A stretch of DNA of 42,505 bases from positions 1-42,505 of the forward strand of contig JACUUX010000021.1 of assembly GCA_014859105.1 (NCBI GenBank), given 5' to 3'. This document shows, one piece after another, positions 7,852 through 15,850 of this stretch (position 1 is the first letter of the stretch; every line of letters starts with the position of its first letter). The position numbers were made by a program, and so were the translations under genes. Source of the stretch: Nitrospirota bacterium. Its GTDB lineage: Bacteria > Nitrospirota > Thermodesulfovibrionia > Thermodesulfovibrionales > SM23-35. The notes under the pieces were generated by a model. It was given only the letters and a program-made list of their open reading frames with translations. It did no database searches and had not been told where the DNA came from.

Positions 7852-9633
7852 TTACACCTCTGGAAGATTCAATTTTATATAAAGGTCTCTCAGCTGCTTA
7901 GGATCAACTGTGGCGGGGCTGCCACTCATCAGGCAGAATGCCTTCTGGGTTTTCGGAAAAGCAATCACGTCCCTGATACTCGATGCACCGACCATGACCA
8001 TCACAAGTCTGTCAAACCCCAGTGCTATCCCACCATGCGGAGGCGCACCATATTCAAGTGCATCTAATAGAAACCCGAATTTTGTCCTTGCTTCTTCTTC
8101 TGTAATACCTAAGATTTCAAACAACTTCCTTTGAACATCCCGTCTATGGATACGAATACTTCCCCCCCCTATTTCGTAACCGTTGAGTATAATGTCGTAT
8201 GCCTTCGCTCTGAGTGAATGAAGCAATTCTTTATTGTTGATATCACCGGCAAGCATTTTATCTATATCATCGTCCATTGGCGAGGTAAAAGGATGATGCA
8301 TTGCCTCAAACCGTCCTTCCTCGTCATTCCATTCAAGGAGTGGAAAATCCGTTACCCATAAAAACCTGTAGCCGGGCTTTATCAGGTTCAGCCTCTTGCC
8401 AAGTTCAATTCTCAGCCTGCTTAACACGTCATGAACTATCTCTTCCTTATCGGCCACAAAAAGCATCAGATCACCCTCATCTGCTTCAAGCCTCTGGGCC
8501 ATCAGTCTCAAAATCTCATCAGGGAAAAACTTTGCTATAGGAGACTCAAAGCCATTTTTAACCTTCATCCATGCAAGTCCTTTTGCTCCAAAAGATTGAG
8601 CTTCTTCAGTAAGCATATCGATTTCTTTTCTTGACAGGACAGCCATCCCCTTGCCATTTATGGCCTTTACCCTGCCACCGGAATTGATCGCATCAAGGAA
8701 TGCTTTGAACGTGCTTTTCCCTGCAAGGTCAGCCATTTCTTTAAGTTCAAGGCCGAAGCGTAGATCAGGCTTGTCATTCCCGAACCTTTCCATTGATTCA
8801 TTAAAGCCCAGGCTGGTAAAGGGAATTTCAAGTTCAACATCCAGAACTTTTTTAAAAAGCAGTTGCATCATTCCTTCTATAGTCTCAATTACATCTTTTT
8901 TATCCACAAAAGACATTTCAAGATCGACCTGTGTGAATTCAGGTTGTCTGTCAGCACGTAAGTCTTCATCTCTGAAACATTTTACGATCTGGAAATACTT
9001 CTCGAACCCGGCAACCATCAGGATCTGTTTAAATAACTGCGGAGACTGAGGTAAGGCATAGAAATGTCCGGGATTCATGCGGCTCGGCACGAGATAATCC
9101 CTTGCACCTTCGGGTGTGGATTTAGTAAGCATAGGTGTTTCCACCTCAAGGAAACCTTTTTCGTAAAGATAGTCCCTGATAACCTTGGTGGCTCTGTGTC
9201 TTATAATGAAATTTTCCTGCATCTCGGGGCGTCTCAGGTCAAGATATCTGTATTTGAGTCTGAGATTTTCGGATGCATCTGCAGCATCTTCTATGGTGAA
9301 AGGTAAAGGAGATGACCGATTCAAAATGTCAATCTTATTTACATACATTTCGAAATTACCTGTTGGAAGATTGGGATTTTCTGTACCGGCAGGCCTTTTC
9401 CTGATTTCACCGGAGACGGCTATTACATATTCGTTCCTTAGATCGTGTGCGCTCCCGTGTAAATCACCTGATGCATCGGGACTGAAAACAACCTGCAATA
9501 CTCCGCTCCTGTCGCGTAAATCTATGAAAATAAGTCCGCCATGGTCTCTCCTCCTGAAGACCCAACCGCAAAGAGTTAAATTTTTGCCTATATCAGATTC
9601 CCTTATCTCTCCACATCCCTTGTCACGAACCAT
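7852..9633 (-). CDS. aspS: Aspartyl-tRNA synthetase
   Basis: 593 residues, the bacterial-length AspRS. The N-terminal OB anticodon-binding domain (about 1-105, [20 protein letters not shown]) is followed by class II motif 1 and motif 2 ([16 protein letters not shown]). The bacteria-specific GAD insertion spans about 290-410, and motif 3 is [11 protein letters not shown] near residue 545. It charges tRNA-Asp with aspartate. Whether it also charges tRNA-Asn cannot be decided from this window, since asnS and gatCAB are not seen. The ATG has a GGAGG site 6 bases upstream. No internal defects. Confidence 0.98.
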   Translation of the reverse strand: MVRDKGCGEIRESDIGKNLTLCGWVFRRRDHGGLIFIDLRDRSGVLQVVFSPDASGDLHGSAHDLRNEYVIAVSGEIRKRPAGTENPNLPTGNFEMYVNKIDILNRSSPLPFTIEDAADASENLRLKYRYLDLRRPEMQENFIIRHRATKVIRDYLYEKGFLEVETPMLTKSTPEGARDYLVPSRMNPGHFYALPQSPQLFKQILMVAGFEKYFQIVKCFRDEDLRADRQPEFTQVDLEMSFVDKKDVIETIEGMMQLLFKKVLDVELEIPFTSLGFNESMERFGNDKPDLRFGLELKEMADLAGKSTFKAFLDAINSGGRVKAINGKGMAVLSRKEIDMLTEEAQSFGAKGLAWMKVKNGFESPIAKFFPDEILRLMAQRLEADEGDLMLFVADKEEIVHDVLSRLRIELGKRLNLIKPGYRFLWVTDFPLLEWNDEEGRFEAMHHPFTSPMDDDIDKMLAGDINNKELLHSLRAKAYDIILNGYEIGGGSIRIHRRDVQRKLFEILGITEEEARTKFGFLLDALEYGAPPHGGIALGFDRLVMVMVGASSIRDVIAFPKTQKAFCLMSGSPATVDPKQLRDLYIKLNLPEV

Positions 9634-9703
9634 CTAACCTCCGTTTTTATAGCGGGACAGGAATATCCTGCCTTTCGTTCATGAAAAGTATAATATAATA
9701 AAA

Positions 9704-9869
9704 AATAAGCGGAGGGGAGGCTGTTGAAGAATTTTTATCACGACACCTTAATAAAAAAAATTTTTTGAAGAGTAAACGAATAAGGCATTAATTAATAAAG
9801 TATTGACGACTGCCAGATTAATAATAATTCGTCGTTTATAAAAATTCTGAGAAAGCCTCCCCGCTTATT
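9704..9869. repeat. 166-bp element with long imperfect inverted ends
   Basis: The left end AATAAGCGGAGGGGAGGCT, followed by a spacer and GAATTTTTAT, is mirrored at the right end (ATAAAAATTC ... AGCCTCCCCGCTTATT). The interior is AT-rich with no open frame. It occupies the spacer between the pseudouridine synthase gene and aspS. No second copy was found in this window, so mobility is inferred only from the symmetry. Confidence 0.6.
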
Positions 9870-9879
9870 AGCAAATATT

Positions 9880-10608
9880 TTAAATTTTTTTCCCCTCAAT
9901 TTCACGTTTTATCTTATCAATCTCCTTAGAAGTTAAATATCTAAATACCCCTGGTTTGAGATCGCCTAAATCAATACCGTTTACTCTAATTCTCTTAAGC
10001 TTGAGCACAGGATGGCCTATCTTTTCAAACATCTTTCTTATCTGTCTTTTTTTCCCTTCATGTATTATTATCTCAATCCATGAATTATTTTCGGTTTTTT
10101 CGACCTTTTTCATCTTTGCTGGTGCTGTTATACCATTTTCTAACTTTATACCTTTACTCAGTTTTTTTATTGCGTCTTCCTCGAGAATTCCTTTCACTTT
10201 TACAAGATATGTCTTAGGGACCTTTTTTGATGGATGAAGCACTGCATGAGCAAAATCGCCATCGTTCGTCAGCAAAAGCAGCCCTTCAGAGTCATAGTCG
10301 AGTCTGCCCACCGGAAAGACTCTATATTTTACAACCTTTAGAAAATCTTTTACAGTCGGTCTTCCTTCAGGGTCATGAAGAGATGTCACAACATTCTTAG
10401 GTTTATTAAAAATCATATACACTTTTGGTTCCGACCTCAGGAGAAGTTTTCCATCAACCTTTACATGATCTTTTAAGGGATCTGCCTTCATGCCGAGCGT
10501 TGCAACCCGGCCGTTTACCGTTACCCTGCCTTCTATTATCAACTCCTCAGCCTTTCTTCTCGAAGCAACTCCCATTTCAGATAAAATTTTCTGAAGTCTT
10601 TTTTCCAT
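9880..10608 (-). CDS. rluB: RsuA/RluB-family ribosomal pseudouridine synthase
   Basis: About 242 residues from the ATG at 10608. The open frame extends upstream to 10668, but the extra residues do not resemble the family and MEKRLQKILSEMG is the usual start. An N-terminal S4 RNA-binding domain (about 1-60, GVASRRKAEELI, GRVTVNGRVA) precedes the synthase domain with catalytic motif GRLDYDSEGLLLLTNDGD and the closing HEGKKRQIRKMF stretch. The family isomerises uridines in 16S or 23S rRNA; RluB (23S U2605) is the closest match by eye. No strong ribosome binding site was found before either start. Confidence 0.92.
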   Translation of the reverse strand: MEKRLQKILSEMGVASRRKAEELIIEGRVTVNGRVATLGMKADPLKDHVKVDGKLLLRSEPKVYMIFNKPKNVVTSLHDPEGRPTVKDFLKVVKYRVFPVGRLDYDSEGLLLLTNDGDFAHAVLHPSKKVPKTYLVKVKGILEEDAIKKLSKGIKLENGITAPAKMKKVEKTENNSWIEIIIHEGKKRQIRKMFEKIGHPVLKLKRIRVNGIDLGDLKPGVFRYLTSKEIDKIKREIEGKKI

Positions 10609-10703
10609 AAGTTTACATAATACCATAAAATATATGTATATACCCAAATTTAGGCTATTAATTTTCAAAAATCTTAAAAGTTATTTAAGATTTTTGTTTT
10701 TTT

Positions 10704-10763
10704 GTCATGCCCGCTTGTCCGGCATCCTTCTTTGAAGAAAGATTCCCGACAAGCGGGCATGAC
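10704..10763. repeat. REP-like palindromic repeat (long hairpin)
   Basis: GTCATGCCCGCTTGTC at the left pairs with GACAAGCGGGCATGAC at the right, giving a nearly perfect stem of about 16 base pairs around an imperfect inner stem. It lies between the divergent pseudouridine synthase gene and the RRM-protein operon and could protect or end transcripts. Member of the family at 859-920. Confidence 0.8.
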
Positions 10764-10881
10764 AACTATCGGAACAGAGTTCGCTAAGTATATGCCTAAA
10801 TTTTGCGATAGACGTTAATGGTATTTAAAGTGATTTTATGTTACAATATCTATGCTTTTAGCTTTTAGAGTCTATATTTAA

Positions 10882-10918
10882 AACCTCAGATGCTTTAAAG
10901 CTCTGGGGTTTTTTATTT
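10882..10918 (+). terminator. Intrinsic terminator in the leader of the RRM-protein gene
   Basis: AACCTCAGA (10882-10890) pairs with TCTGGGGTT (10902-10910) with one G-U pair around an 11-base loop, and a T-rich tail TTTTATTT follows. It ends about 20 bases before the start codon. A weak -10-like TACAAT sits at 10842-10847, so a short RNA of about 60 bases could be made and ended here. It is either an attenuator of the downstream operon or the end of a small transcript. Confidence 0.7.
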
Positions 10919-10938
10919 CATTGAAAAGGAGACGTATT

Positions 10939-11259
10939 ATGGGAAAAAGAATTTATGTTGCAAATATTTCCTTTAATGCAACAGAACAAGACGTCAGGGA
11001 TCTCTTCTCAGAGTATGCAGAGGTTGAATCAGTAAAAATAATAACTGATAAGTACACAGGACAATCAAAAGGGTTTGGCTTTGTTGAGATGAGATCAGAA
11101 GACGATGCTAAAAAAACAATTGCAAATCTCAATGGCAAATCATTTATGGGAAAGACACTTACTGCAGCTGAGGCGAGGCCCCAACAACCAAGACACGGTT
11201 TTCAGGATAGAAAGGGCGGCTTCGGCTGGGGAAAGGGTTCAAGGAAAGGCTGGAGATAA
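10939..11259 (+). CDS. RRM-type RNA-binding protein
   Basis: 106 residues from the ATG at 10939, which is preceded by AAGGAG at the right distance; an in-frame TTG at 10921 is less likely because it lies before that site. A single RNA recognition motif spans about 1-80 with RNP2 IYVANI and RNP1 KGFGFVEM. It is followed by a short glycine/arginine-rich tail (GFGWGKGSRKGWR). Such small proteins resemble the cold-inducible RNA-binding proteins of cyanobacteria and other bacteria. It is the first gene of a set with rpsU and a DEAD-box helicase and sits just behind a leader terminator. Confidence 0.94.
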   Translation: MGKRIYVANISFNATEQDVRDLFSEYAEVESVKIITDKYTGQSKGFGFVEMRSEDDAKKTIANLNGKSFMGKTLTAAEARPQQPRHGFQDRKGGFGWGKGSRKGWR

Positions 11260-11264
11260 CTGTT

Positions 11265-11402
11265 TTGGAGATCAAAGTCTACGGGAAGGATATCGAAAAA
11301 GCACTGAAAACCTTGAAGCGCGAACTCCAGAAGGAAGGGCTTTTTGACGGAATCAAAAGTAACAGGTTTTATGAGAAACCTTCTCAATTTCCCTGCAATT
11401 AA
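11265..11402 (+). CDS. rpsU: Ribosomal protein S21, very short form
   Basis: 45 residues, starting MEIKVYGKDIEKALKTLKRE and containing DGIKSNRFYEKPS. This matches the S21 pattern (an N-terminal strand, a basic helix, then R/S-x-x-FYEKPS). The start is TTG, six bases after the RRM-protein stop, with GGAG 9 bases upstream; no ATG is available. Ordinary S21 has 58-70 residues with a lysine/arginine-rich C-terminal helix. Here the stop comes six residues after FYEKP, so that basic tail is missing. S21 sits near the 3' end of 16S rRNA in the 30S platform. Either this is a natural minimal S21 or a C-terminally truncated second copy. Confidence 0.8.
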   Translation: MEIKVYGKDIEKALKTLKRELQKEGLFDGIKSNRFYEKPSQFPCN

Positions 11403-11449
11403 AGATTTTTATCTGGAGCAAGAATAACTTATAAGAAGGATAAGAAAGA

Positions 11450-13003
11450 ATGAATTTCGAGGATTTTAGACTAAGTAAAGAGACAATGAAGTCTGTATCA
11501 GAAATAGGATTTGAGGAGCCGACACCTATTCAGGTTTCTGCTATACCGATTATACTGGGCGGGCGCGATATCGCGGGCGAGGCACAGACCGGCACAGGTA
11601 AAACTGCTGCTTTTGGTATCCCGATCGTAGAAGAATGTCAAAAGGGGAGGAATCCCTTCGCAATTATACTGGAGCCAACGAGGGAACTGGCAGTTCAGGT
11701 TGCACAGGAGATTTATAAAATAGGCAAATATAAAAAAATCAGTGTTCTCCCTGTGTATGGAGGCACGTCTCTTGAAAGGCAGATAAAGACGCTGCAGCGG
11801 GGTGTCAATGTAGTTGTCGGAACACCAGGTCGCGTTATAGATCATCTCAACAGGAAGACCATTTCTCTATCAGATGTAAAAATTGTTGTACTCGATGAAG
11901 CAGATGAAATGCTTGATATGGGATTTATTGAAGATATGGAAACGATACTGAAAGCGACACCGGCTGAGAGACAGACCCTGTTATTTTCAGCAACAATGCC
12001 GCAACCGATCTTGAATATCGCAAGGCGTTATATGCGAAACCCTGAAAAGATACGGGTAAATACGAAGGATGTTGTTATCCCGAAGATAAAACAGCTCTTT
12101 TATGAGGTCAGGGAAGGGGACAAAGTGAATGCCCTTTCCAGGCTCCTTGATGTGGAAGATCCCCAGCTTGCCATTGTCTTCTGCCATACAAAGAGAGATG
12201 TTGATGAAGTTTCCATGAAACTCAGTCAGATGGGATACAATGCCGGCGCTCTTCATGGTGATTTTACCCAGGCGAGAAGGGATGAGGTAATGCATAAATT
12301 CAAGACCGGAATGCTTGATATCCTTGTTGCAACCGATGTAGCTGCAAGGGGGCTTGATATAAAAGATGTGACTCATGTTATCAATTACAGCATTCCACAG
12401 AATCCGGACAACTATGTCCACAGGATTGGAAGGACCGGAAGGGCCGGGAAGTCAGGCATAGCAATAACCCTTGTTACTCCAAGGGAATATAAGCATTTAC
12501 GGTTAATAGAAAAAACTGCAAGGACAGTTATTGACAGAAAGAAACTGCCTTCACAAACAGATGTGATAAAGGCAAGAGAGAAAAACATTATCAGGGAAAT
12601 TTCCGGGATCATTGCTGAAAATAAACATGCAGGATATATCAAGGCTGTAAAAGAGTTATCAGATAGTTATGGTTTGAGCGATATTGCGGCAGCAGCCCTT
12701 TATACTTCATATGGTGAGATAAAGGAAAGACCTCTGGAAGAACATGGTGAAGATGCCGGAACTGTTCGTTTATTCATGACCATCGGCAGAAAAGATAATA
12801 TAAAAGCTGCTGATATTGTGAAATCCATCGTATCAGAAGCAAATATTCCCTTTAAAAAGATCGGAAAAATCAGTGTGTTCGAAAAATTTACCTTTGTGGA
12901 AGTGCCCAGGGAGTTTTCTGACAGGGTCATACGGTCAGTGAATGACATCATGATGAAAGGCAGAAGGGTTAAAGTTCAGCATGCAAAGGAAAAGTCCGTA
13001 TAG
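11450..13003 (+). CDS. deaD: DEAD-box ATP-dependent RNA helicase (DeaD/CsdA type)
   Basis: 517 residues. Q motif FEEPTPIQ, Walker A AQTGTGKT, PTRELAVQ, TPGRVIDHL, the DEAD box at 149-152, SAT in LLFSATMP, and the domain-2 motifs ATDVAARGLDI and HRIGRTGRAG are all present. The C-terminal 80 residues (about 435-515, RLFMTIGRKDNIKAADIVKS) are the DbpA/CsdA RNA-binding fold that targets structured RNA. It acts in ribosome assembly and RNA unwinding, often under cold stress. It follows rpsU by 47 bases, with GAAGGA before the ATG, and is probably co-transcribed with the RRM protein and S21. Confidence 0.97.
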   Translation: MNFEDFRLSKETMKSVSEIGFEEPTPIQVSAIPIILGGRDIAGEAQTGTGKTAAFGIPIVEECQKGRNPFAIILEPTRELAVQVAQEIYKIGKYKKISVLPVYGGTSLERQIKTLQRGVNVVVGTPGRVIDHLNRKTISLSDVKIVVLDEADEMLDMGFIEDMETILKATPAERQTLLFSATMPQPILNIARRYMRNPEKIRVNTKDVVIPKIKQLFYEVREGDKVNALSRLLDVEDPQLAIVFCHTKRDVDEVSMKLSQMGYNAGALHGDFTQARRDEVMHKFKTGMLDILVATDVAARGLDIKDVTHVINYSIPQNPDNYVHRIGRTGRAGKSGIAITLVTPREYKHLRLIEKTARTVIDRKKLPSQTDVIKAREKNIIREISGIIAENKHAGYIKAVKELSDSYGLSDIAAAALYTSYGEIKERPLEEHGEDAGTVRLFMTIGRKDNIKAADIVKSIVSEANIPFKKIGKISVFEKFTFVEVPREFSDRVIRSVNDIMMKGRRVKVQHAKEKSV

Positions 13004-13006
13004 GAA

Positions 13007-14005
13007 CTACGGGTTTTTCAGACTGTTCACAAACTCCCTGTTTTCAAAATACCACTGAACAGTCTTTTTGATGCCTTCTTCAATGGTAGTTTTTGGATAC
13101 CAGTTCAATTTCTCCCTGGATTTATCAATATGTGCCCACGTTGCAACAACATCGGCAGGATGACGTGGATGAAAATTCATAACAGCTTTCTTGCCGAGTG
13201 CATCTTCTATCATCTTTATCACATACATTAATTCGACAGGGTTGTCGTTGCCGAGGTTGAATATCTCATATCCGAAAGGCTGAAGGCATTTTAATGTCCC
13301 CTCAGCTATATCGTCTATAAAAGAAAAATCCCTTTGCTGTTTTCCGTCTCCAAAAACAGTTATAGGGATGCCATTGTCTATATTCTTTATGAAGATAAAG
13401 ATGCTCATGTCAGGCCTTCCGGCAGGACCATAGACGGTGAAATACCTTGGTATGCTGATATCAAGGCCATACAGGTAATGATAGCTGTAACAGAGCACTT
13501 CAGCACTCTTTTTCGTTGCAGAATAAGGTGCCAGTGGAGTATCTGTCCTGTCTGTTTCCTTAAAGGGCATTTCATTGAAACCATAAAGGCTTGAGGTGGA
13601 AGCCAAAAGGAACTTCTTGACCTCGAAGTCTTTACAGCATTCGAGAAGGTTCAAAGTGCCCTTTGTATTCGTATCAAGATAAACCCACGGGTCTTCTACG
13701 GATGCCCTGACGCCGGCTCTTGCAGCGAGGTTGATAACAGCATCGATTTTGTGACTTGAGAAAATTTTCTTAACTTCATCAAAATTCCCTATATCACATT
13801 TTTCAAAAATGAATTCTGTTTTCTTTTCTGCTTTCAACTTTTCACTTTTCACTTTTAACTTTTGAAGTCTCCATTCCTTCAGCCTTGAGTCATAATAATC
13901 ATTCAGGTTATCGATGCCAAAAACCTGTATATTTTCCTCAAGCAATCTCTCAGAAACCCTCCAGCCGATGAAACCTGCACAACCTGTTACTAGTATGGTA
14001 TTCAT
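13007..14005 (-). CDS. NAD-dependent nucleotide-sugar epimerase (UDP-glucuronate 4-epimerase-like)
   Basis: 332 residues of the extended SDR family. The Rossmann motif GCAGFIGWRVSERLLEE is at the N-terminus, followed by GIDNLNDYYDSRLKEWRL, typical of UDP-glucuronate 4-epimerases. The substrate-binding YGFNE, a YSATKKSAE stretch carrying the catalytic Tyr-x-x-x-Lys, and YGPAGRPDM follow. It probably makes UDP-galacturonate for envelope polysaccharide. Residues about 48-62 are lysine-rich and low in complexity (LKVKSEKLKAEKK) and encoded by a repeated AAAGTGAAAAGT pattern, suggesting an in-frame repeat insertion. It ends 4 bases past the converging deaD stop. Confidence 0.9.
   Translation of the reverse strand: MNTILVTGCAGFIGWRVSERLLEENIQVFGIDNLNDYYDSRLKEWRLQKLKVKSEKLKAEKKTEFIFEKCDIGNFDEVKKIFSSHKIDAVINLAARAGVRASVEDPWVYLDTNTKGTLNLLECCKDFEVKKFLLASTSSLYGFNEMPFKETDRTDTPLAPYSATKKSAEVLCYSYHYLYGLDISIPRYFTVYGPAGRPDMSIFIFIKNIDNGIPITVFGDGKQQRDFSFIDDIAEGTLKCLQPFGYEIFNLGNDNPVELMYVIKMIEDALGKKAVMNFHPRHPADVVATWAHIDKSREKLNWYPKTTIEEGIKKTVQWYFENREFVNSLKNP
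13821..13864. repeat. Low-complexity insertion inside the epimerase gene
   Basis: A run of TTTTCACTTTTCACTTTTAA-like units (pyrimidine-rich on the plus strand). It encodes the lysine-rich loop of the epimerase and keeps the reading frame. Confidence 0.6.
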
Positions 14006-14054
14006 TCATTCACCCCTAAGTTAATTAATGGGTAAGACATTCTGTAAGAATCTC

Positions 14055-14182
14055 GTCATTCCCGCTTGCCCCCTTAGAAATGAACTTTATAACGGGGCTT
14101 GTCGGGAATCTTTCTGAAACAATCCCTGAATCCCTTATGGTTCAAACAAAATGAAGAAGGATTCTGGACACGCCAGAATGAC
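14055..14182. repeat. Compound REP-like repeat
   Basis: 128 bases that begin GTCATTCCCGCTTG and end CGCCAGAATGAC. An inner GGGCTTGTCGGGAATCTTTC half is also related to the family at 10704-10763, so it looks like two half-elements joined. It fills the spacer between the epimerase and deaminase genes. Confidence 0.65.
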
Positions 14183-14191
14183 AACAATAGA

Positions 14192-14671
14192 CTAAACCCT
14201 TTTCTTCAACCATTTCTTAGGATCAATAACAACGAAACCATTATTGCCGTCAGAATAAACAACCTTTACAATCCGTGAATTCAGTATCATTCTCTTACAC
14301 ATCATACAAGGCTCGGAACGACATTCACTGTTTCCTTCATCAGTCCCCGATATATAAATTGTTGATCCTCTCAATTCATCAACTGAGGCACGTATAATAG
14401 CATTAGCCTCTGCATGGACACTGTAGCAAAGTTCATATCTTTCGCCATGTGGTATCTGAAGCTCTTTTCTCGAACACTTGCCAATTTCAAGGCAGTCCTT
14501 CATTCCTGCAGGAGCACCATTATAGCCTGTACTTACAATAATGTTGTCTTTTGTAATAACGGCACCGTATTTTCTTCTCAGACACGTTGCCCTTGCTGCA
14601 ACAGCTTTTGCAATGTTCATAAAATATTCATCCCAGTCAGGCCTGAGTTTTTCCTTTTTCATACTATGCAT
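14192..14671 (-). CDS. Deoxycytidylate (dCMP) deaminase family protein
   Basis: 159 residues. The zinc site is complete: the HAEANAII motif (histidine ligand plus catalytic glutamate) and PCMMCKRMI (two cysteine ligands). YNGAPAGMKDC and the second conserved cysteine cluster (CLEIGKCSRKEL) match ComEB/dCMP deaminases, which convert dCMP to dUMP for thymidylate synthesis. Two ATG codons three residues apart are possible starts (14671 or 14662); neither has a clear ribosome binding site. The spacer upstream to the FKBP gene is about 150 bases. Confidence 0.93.
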   Translation of the reverse strand: MHSMKKEKLRPDWDEYFMNIAKAVAARATCLRRKYGAVITKDNIIVSTGYNGAPAGMKDCLEIGKCSRKELQIPHGERYELCYSVHAEANAIIRASVDELRGSTIYISGTDEGNSECRSEPCMMCKRMILNSRIVKVVYSDGNNGFVVIDPKKWLKKRV

Positions 14672-14824
14672 AATATCTTACCAGCATAGTAGCTTTCAAG
14701 CATGAATGATTGTCATCAGCAATTCTCAGAGAATTTAAAAGCATCAAGATTTGCAAAGCTCAGAAAGAGTGAACGGTCAGCGACTTTAATCTCCGCAACA
14801 CCTATCCCCGCTGCCATCTCGGCA

Positions 14825-15244
14825 TTAGATTATCTCGACAATTTCTGCAGAAAAATCAAGCATCTTACCGGATAGAGGATGGTTGAAATTTACCACAACT
14901 GTATTTTCTTTAACCTCGGTTATTCTTGCAGGTATACTTTGGCCCTTGGGGTCCCTTGCGTACAGTATCATACCTGCTTCAGGTTTCGGACCAGGTGGCA
15001 GCATATCCTTTGATACCTCATGTACTATCCCGGGGTTTTCCTGGCCATATCCCTCATCTGGGGGAACCTTGAATGATTTTTTCTCTCCTTGTTTCATCCC
15101 GATGAGCGCTTTCTCAAATCCGTGAATTACTTGTCCGCTCCCGATACGAAATGCAAGAGGTTGACCTTCCCTTGAACTATCAATGACTTCGCCGTCAACT
15201 GTCAGGGTATAATTGACCTTAACCATTTTTCCTTCACTCACCAT
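14825..15244 (-). CDS. FKBP-type peptidyl-prolyl isomerase (SlyD/SlpA-like)
   Basis: 139 residues. The FKBP halves (about 5-70 and 120-139) enclose an inserted 'insert-in-flap' chaperone domain (about 70-120). Key phrases are VKVNYTLTVDGEVIDSSREG, IPARITEVKENTVVVNFNHP and LIGMKQGEKKSFKVPPDEGYG. It catalyses proline isomerisation and aids folding. It lacks the histidine-rich metal-binding tail of E. coli SlyD, so a nickel role is unlikely. The ATG is preceded by a strong GGAGGA. It stands alone, transcribed away from the integrase remnant. Confidence 0.94.
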   Translation of the reverse strand: MVSEGKMVKVNYTLTVDGEVIDSSREGQPLAFRIGSGQVIHGFEKALIGMKQGEKKSFKVPPDEGYGQENPGIVHEVSKDMLPPGPKPEAGMILYARDPKGQSIPARITEVKENTVVVNFNHPLSGKMLDFSAEIVEII

Positions 15245-15608
15245 TTTGTTTCCTCCTCACTTTTTCCATCTTATATCAGTTTTCCCTATATTGGACAGAG
15301 TAACAGGTATTGTATTCAAAATTATCCTTATTCCCGGAATTCATTAGGATAGGAGATTAAATGTAAAATCTTCGCTATACCTCTGTACTTTTTCTTTTTA
15401 ACCTGTATCCTCCTTTTATTTTTTGAAGTTTAAGGGGGTCAAGTTATAAAAGAAAACATGAAAGCAAGATATCTGGTTTATAACATGCAACGCAGAAATT
15501 CCTTAAGCTTCTGTGAAAGAATAACATATTGTTATATCTTGGAGCAAATCACCAGGTTTCAGTCTGTCTATATAAAACCTTTTAAGAAAAACTGGTTAAA
15601 CAGACGCT
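15245..15608. other. Gene-poor spacer upstream of the integrase remnant
   Basis: About 360 bases without a convincing gene. An open frame at 15458-15649 encodes 63 residues, of which the last part (YIKPFKKNWL) resembles the linker that precedes the catalytic domain of tyrosine integrases but is in a different frame from the remnant. The rest shows no motif. Confidence 0.5.
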
Positions 15609-15836
15609 TTGAGCAAAGAAGAAGTTGCAAAAATCCTTTCATCAATTAATAATTTAAAATATAAAGCACTTGTTATGCTTTTATTTTCTTCCGGATTGAG
15701 GGTTGGTAAAGTGATAAAATTAGAAACGGAGCATATTGACAGCCAGAGAATGTTGGTATTTATTAAAGTCGATTTGAAAAACCTTGAGATAATATTGGAG
15801 ACAGTAGCACCGAGCCTGTTCAGTAAAATTGCATAG
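15609..15836 (+). pseudogene. Tyrosine recombinase/integrase remnant
   Basis: 75 residues resembling the start of a phage-type integrase catalytic domain: LSKEEVAKILSSI, then KALVMLLFSSGLRVGKVIKL containing the first catalytic arginine. After about residue 48 the sequence (VDLKNLEIILETVAP) looks like a decayed GKGRKDRYTLL-type strand pair. The later HxxR, H/W and tyrosine motifs are missing altogether. An in-frame stop lies just before the TTG used as the start. So this is a fragment, not a working enzyme. It lies about 580 bases from the 3' end of tRNA-Glu, a common integration target. Confidence 0.75.
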
Positions 15837-15850
15837 GAGGTATAATAATC

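Noticed and set aside
10609-10668. 20-codon N-terminal extension of the pseudouridine synthase
   Set aside because: The extra residues are not family-like, and MEKRLQK is the normal start.
10795-10810. CCTAAATTTTGCGATA as another end of the 139-bp element
   Set aside because: Only 13 of 16 bases match, with no partner end or internal hairpins; chance in AT-rich DNA is likely.
14720-14821. 33-residue minus-strand frame (MAAGIGVAEIKVAD...)
   Set aside because: It reads somewhat like protein but is short, has no family match I can name and no clear ribosome binding site.
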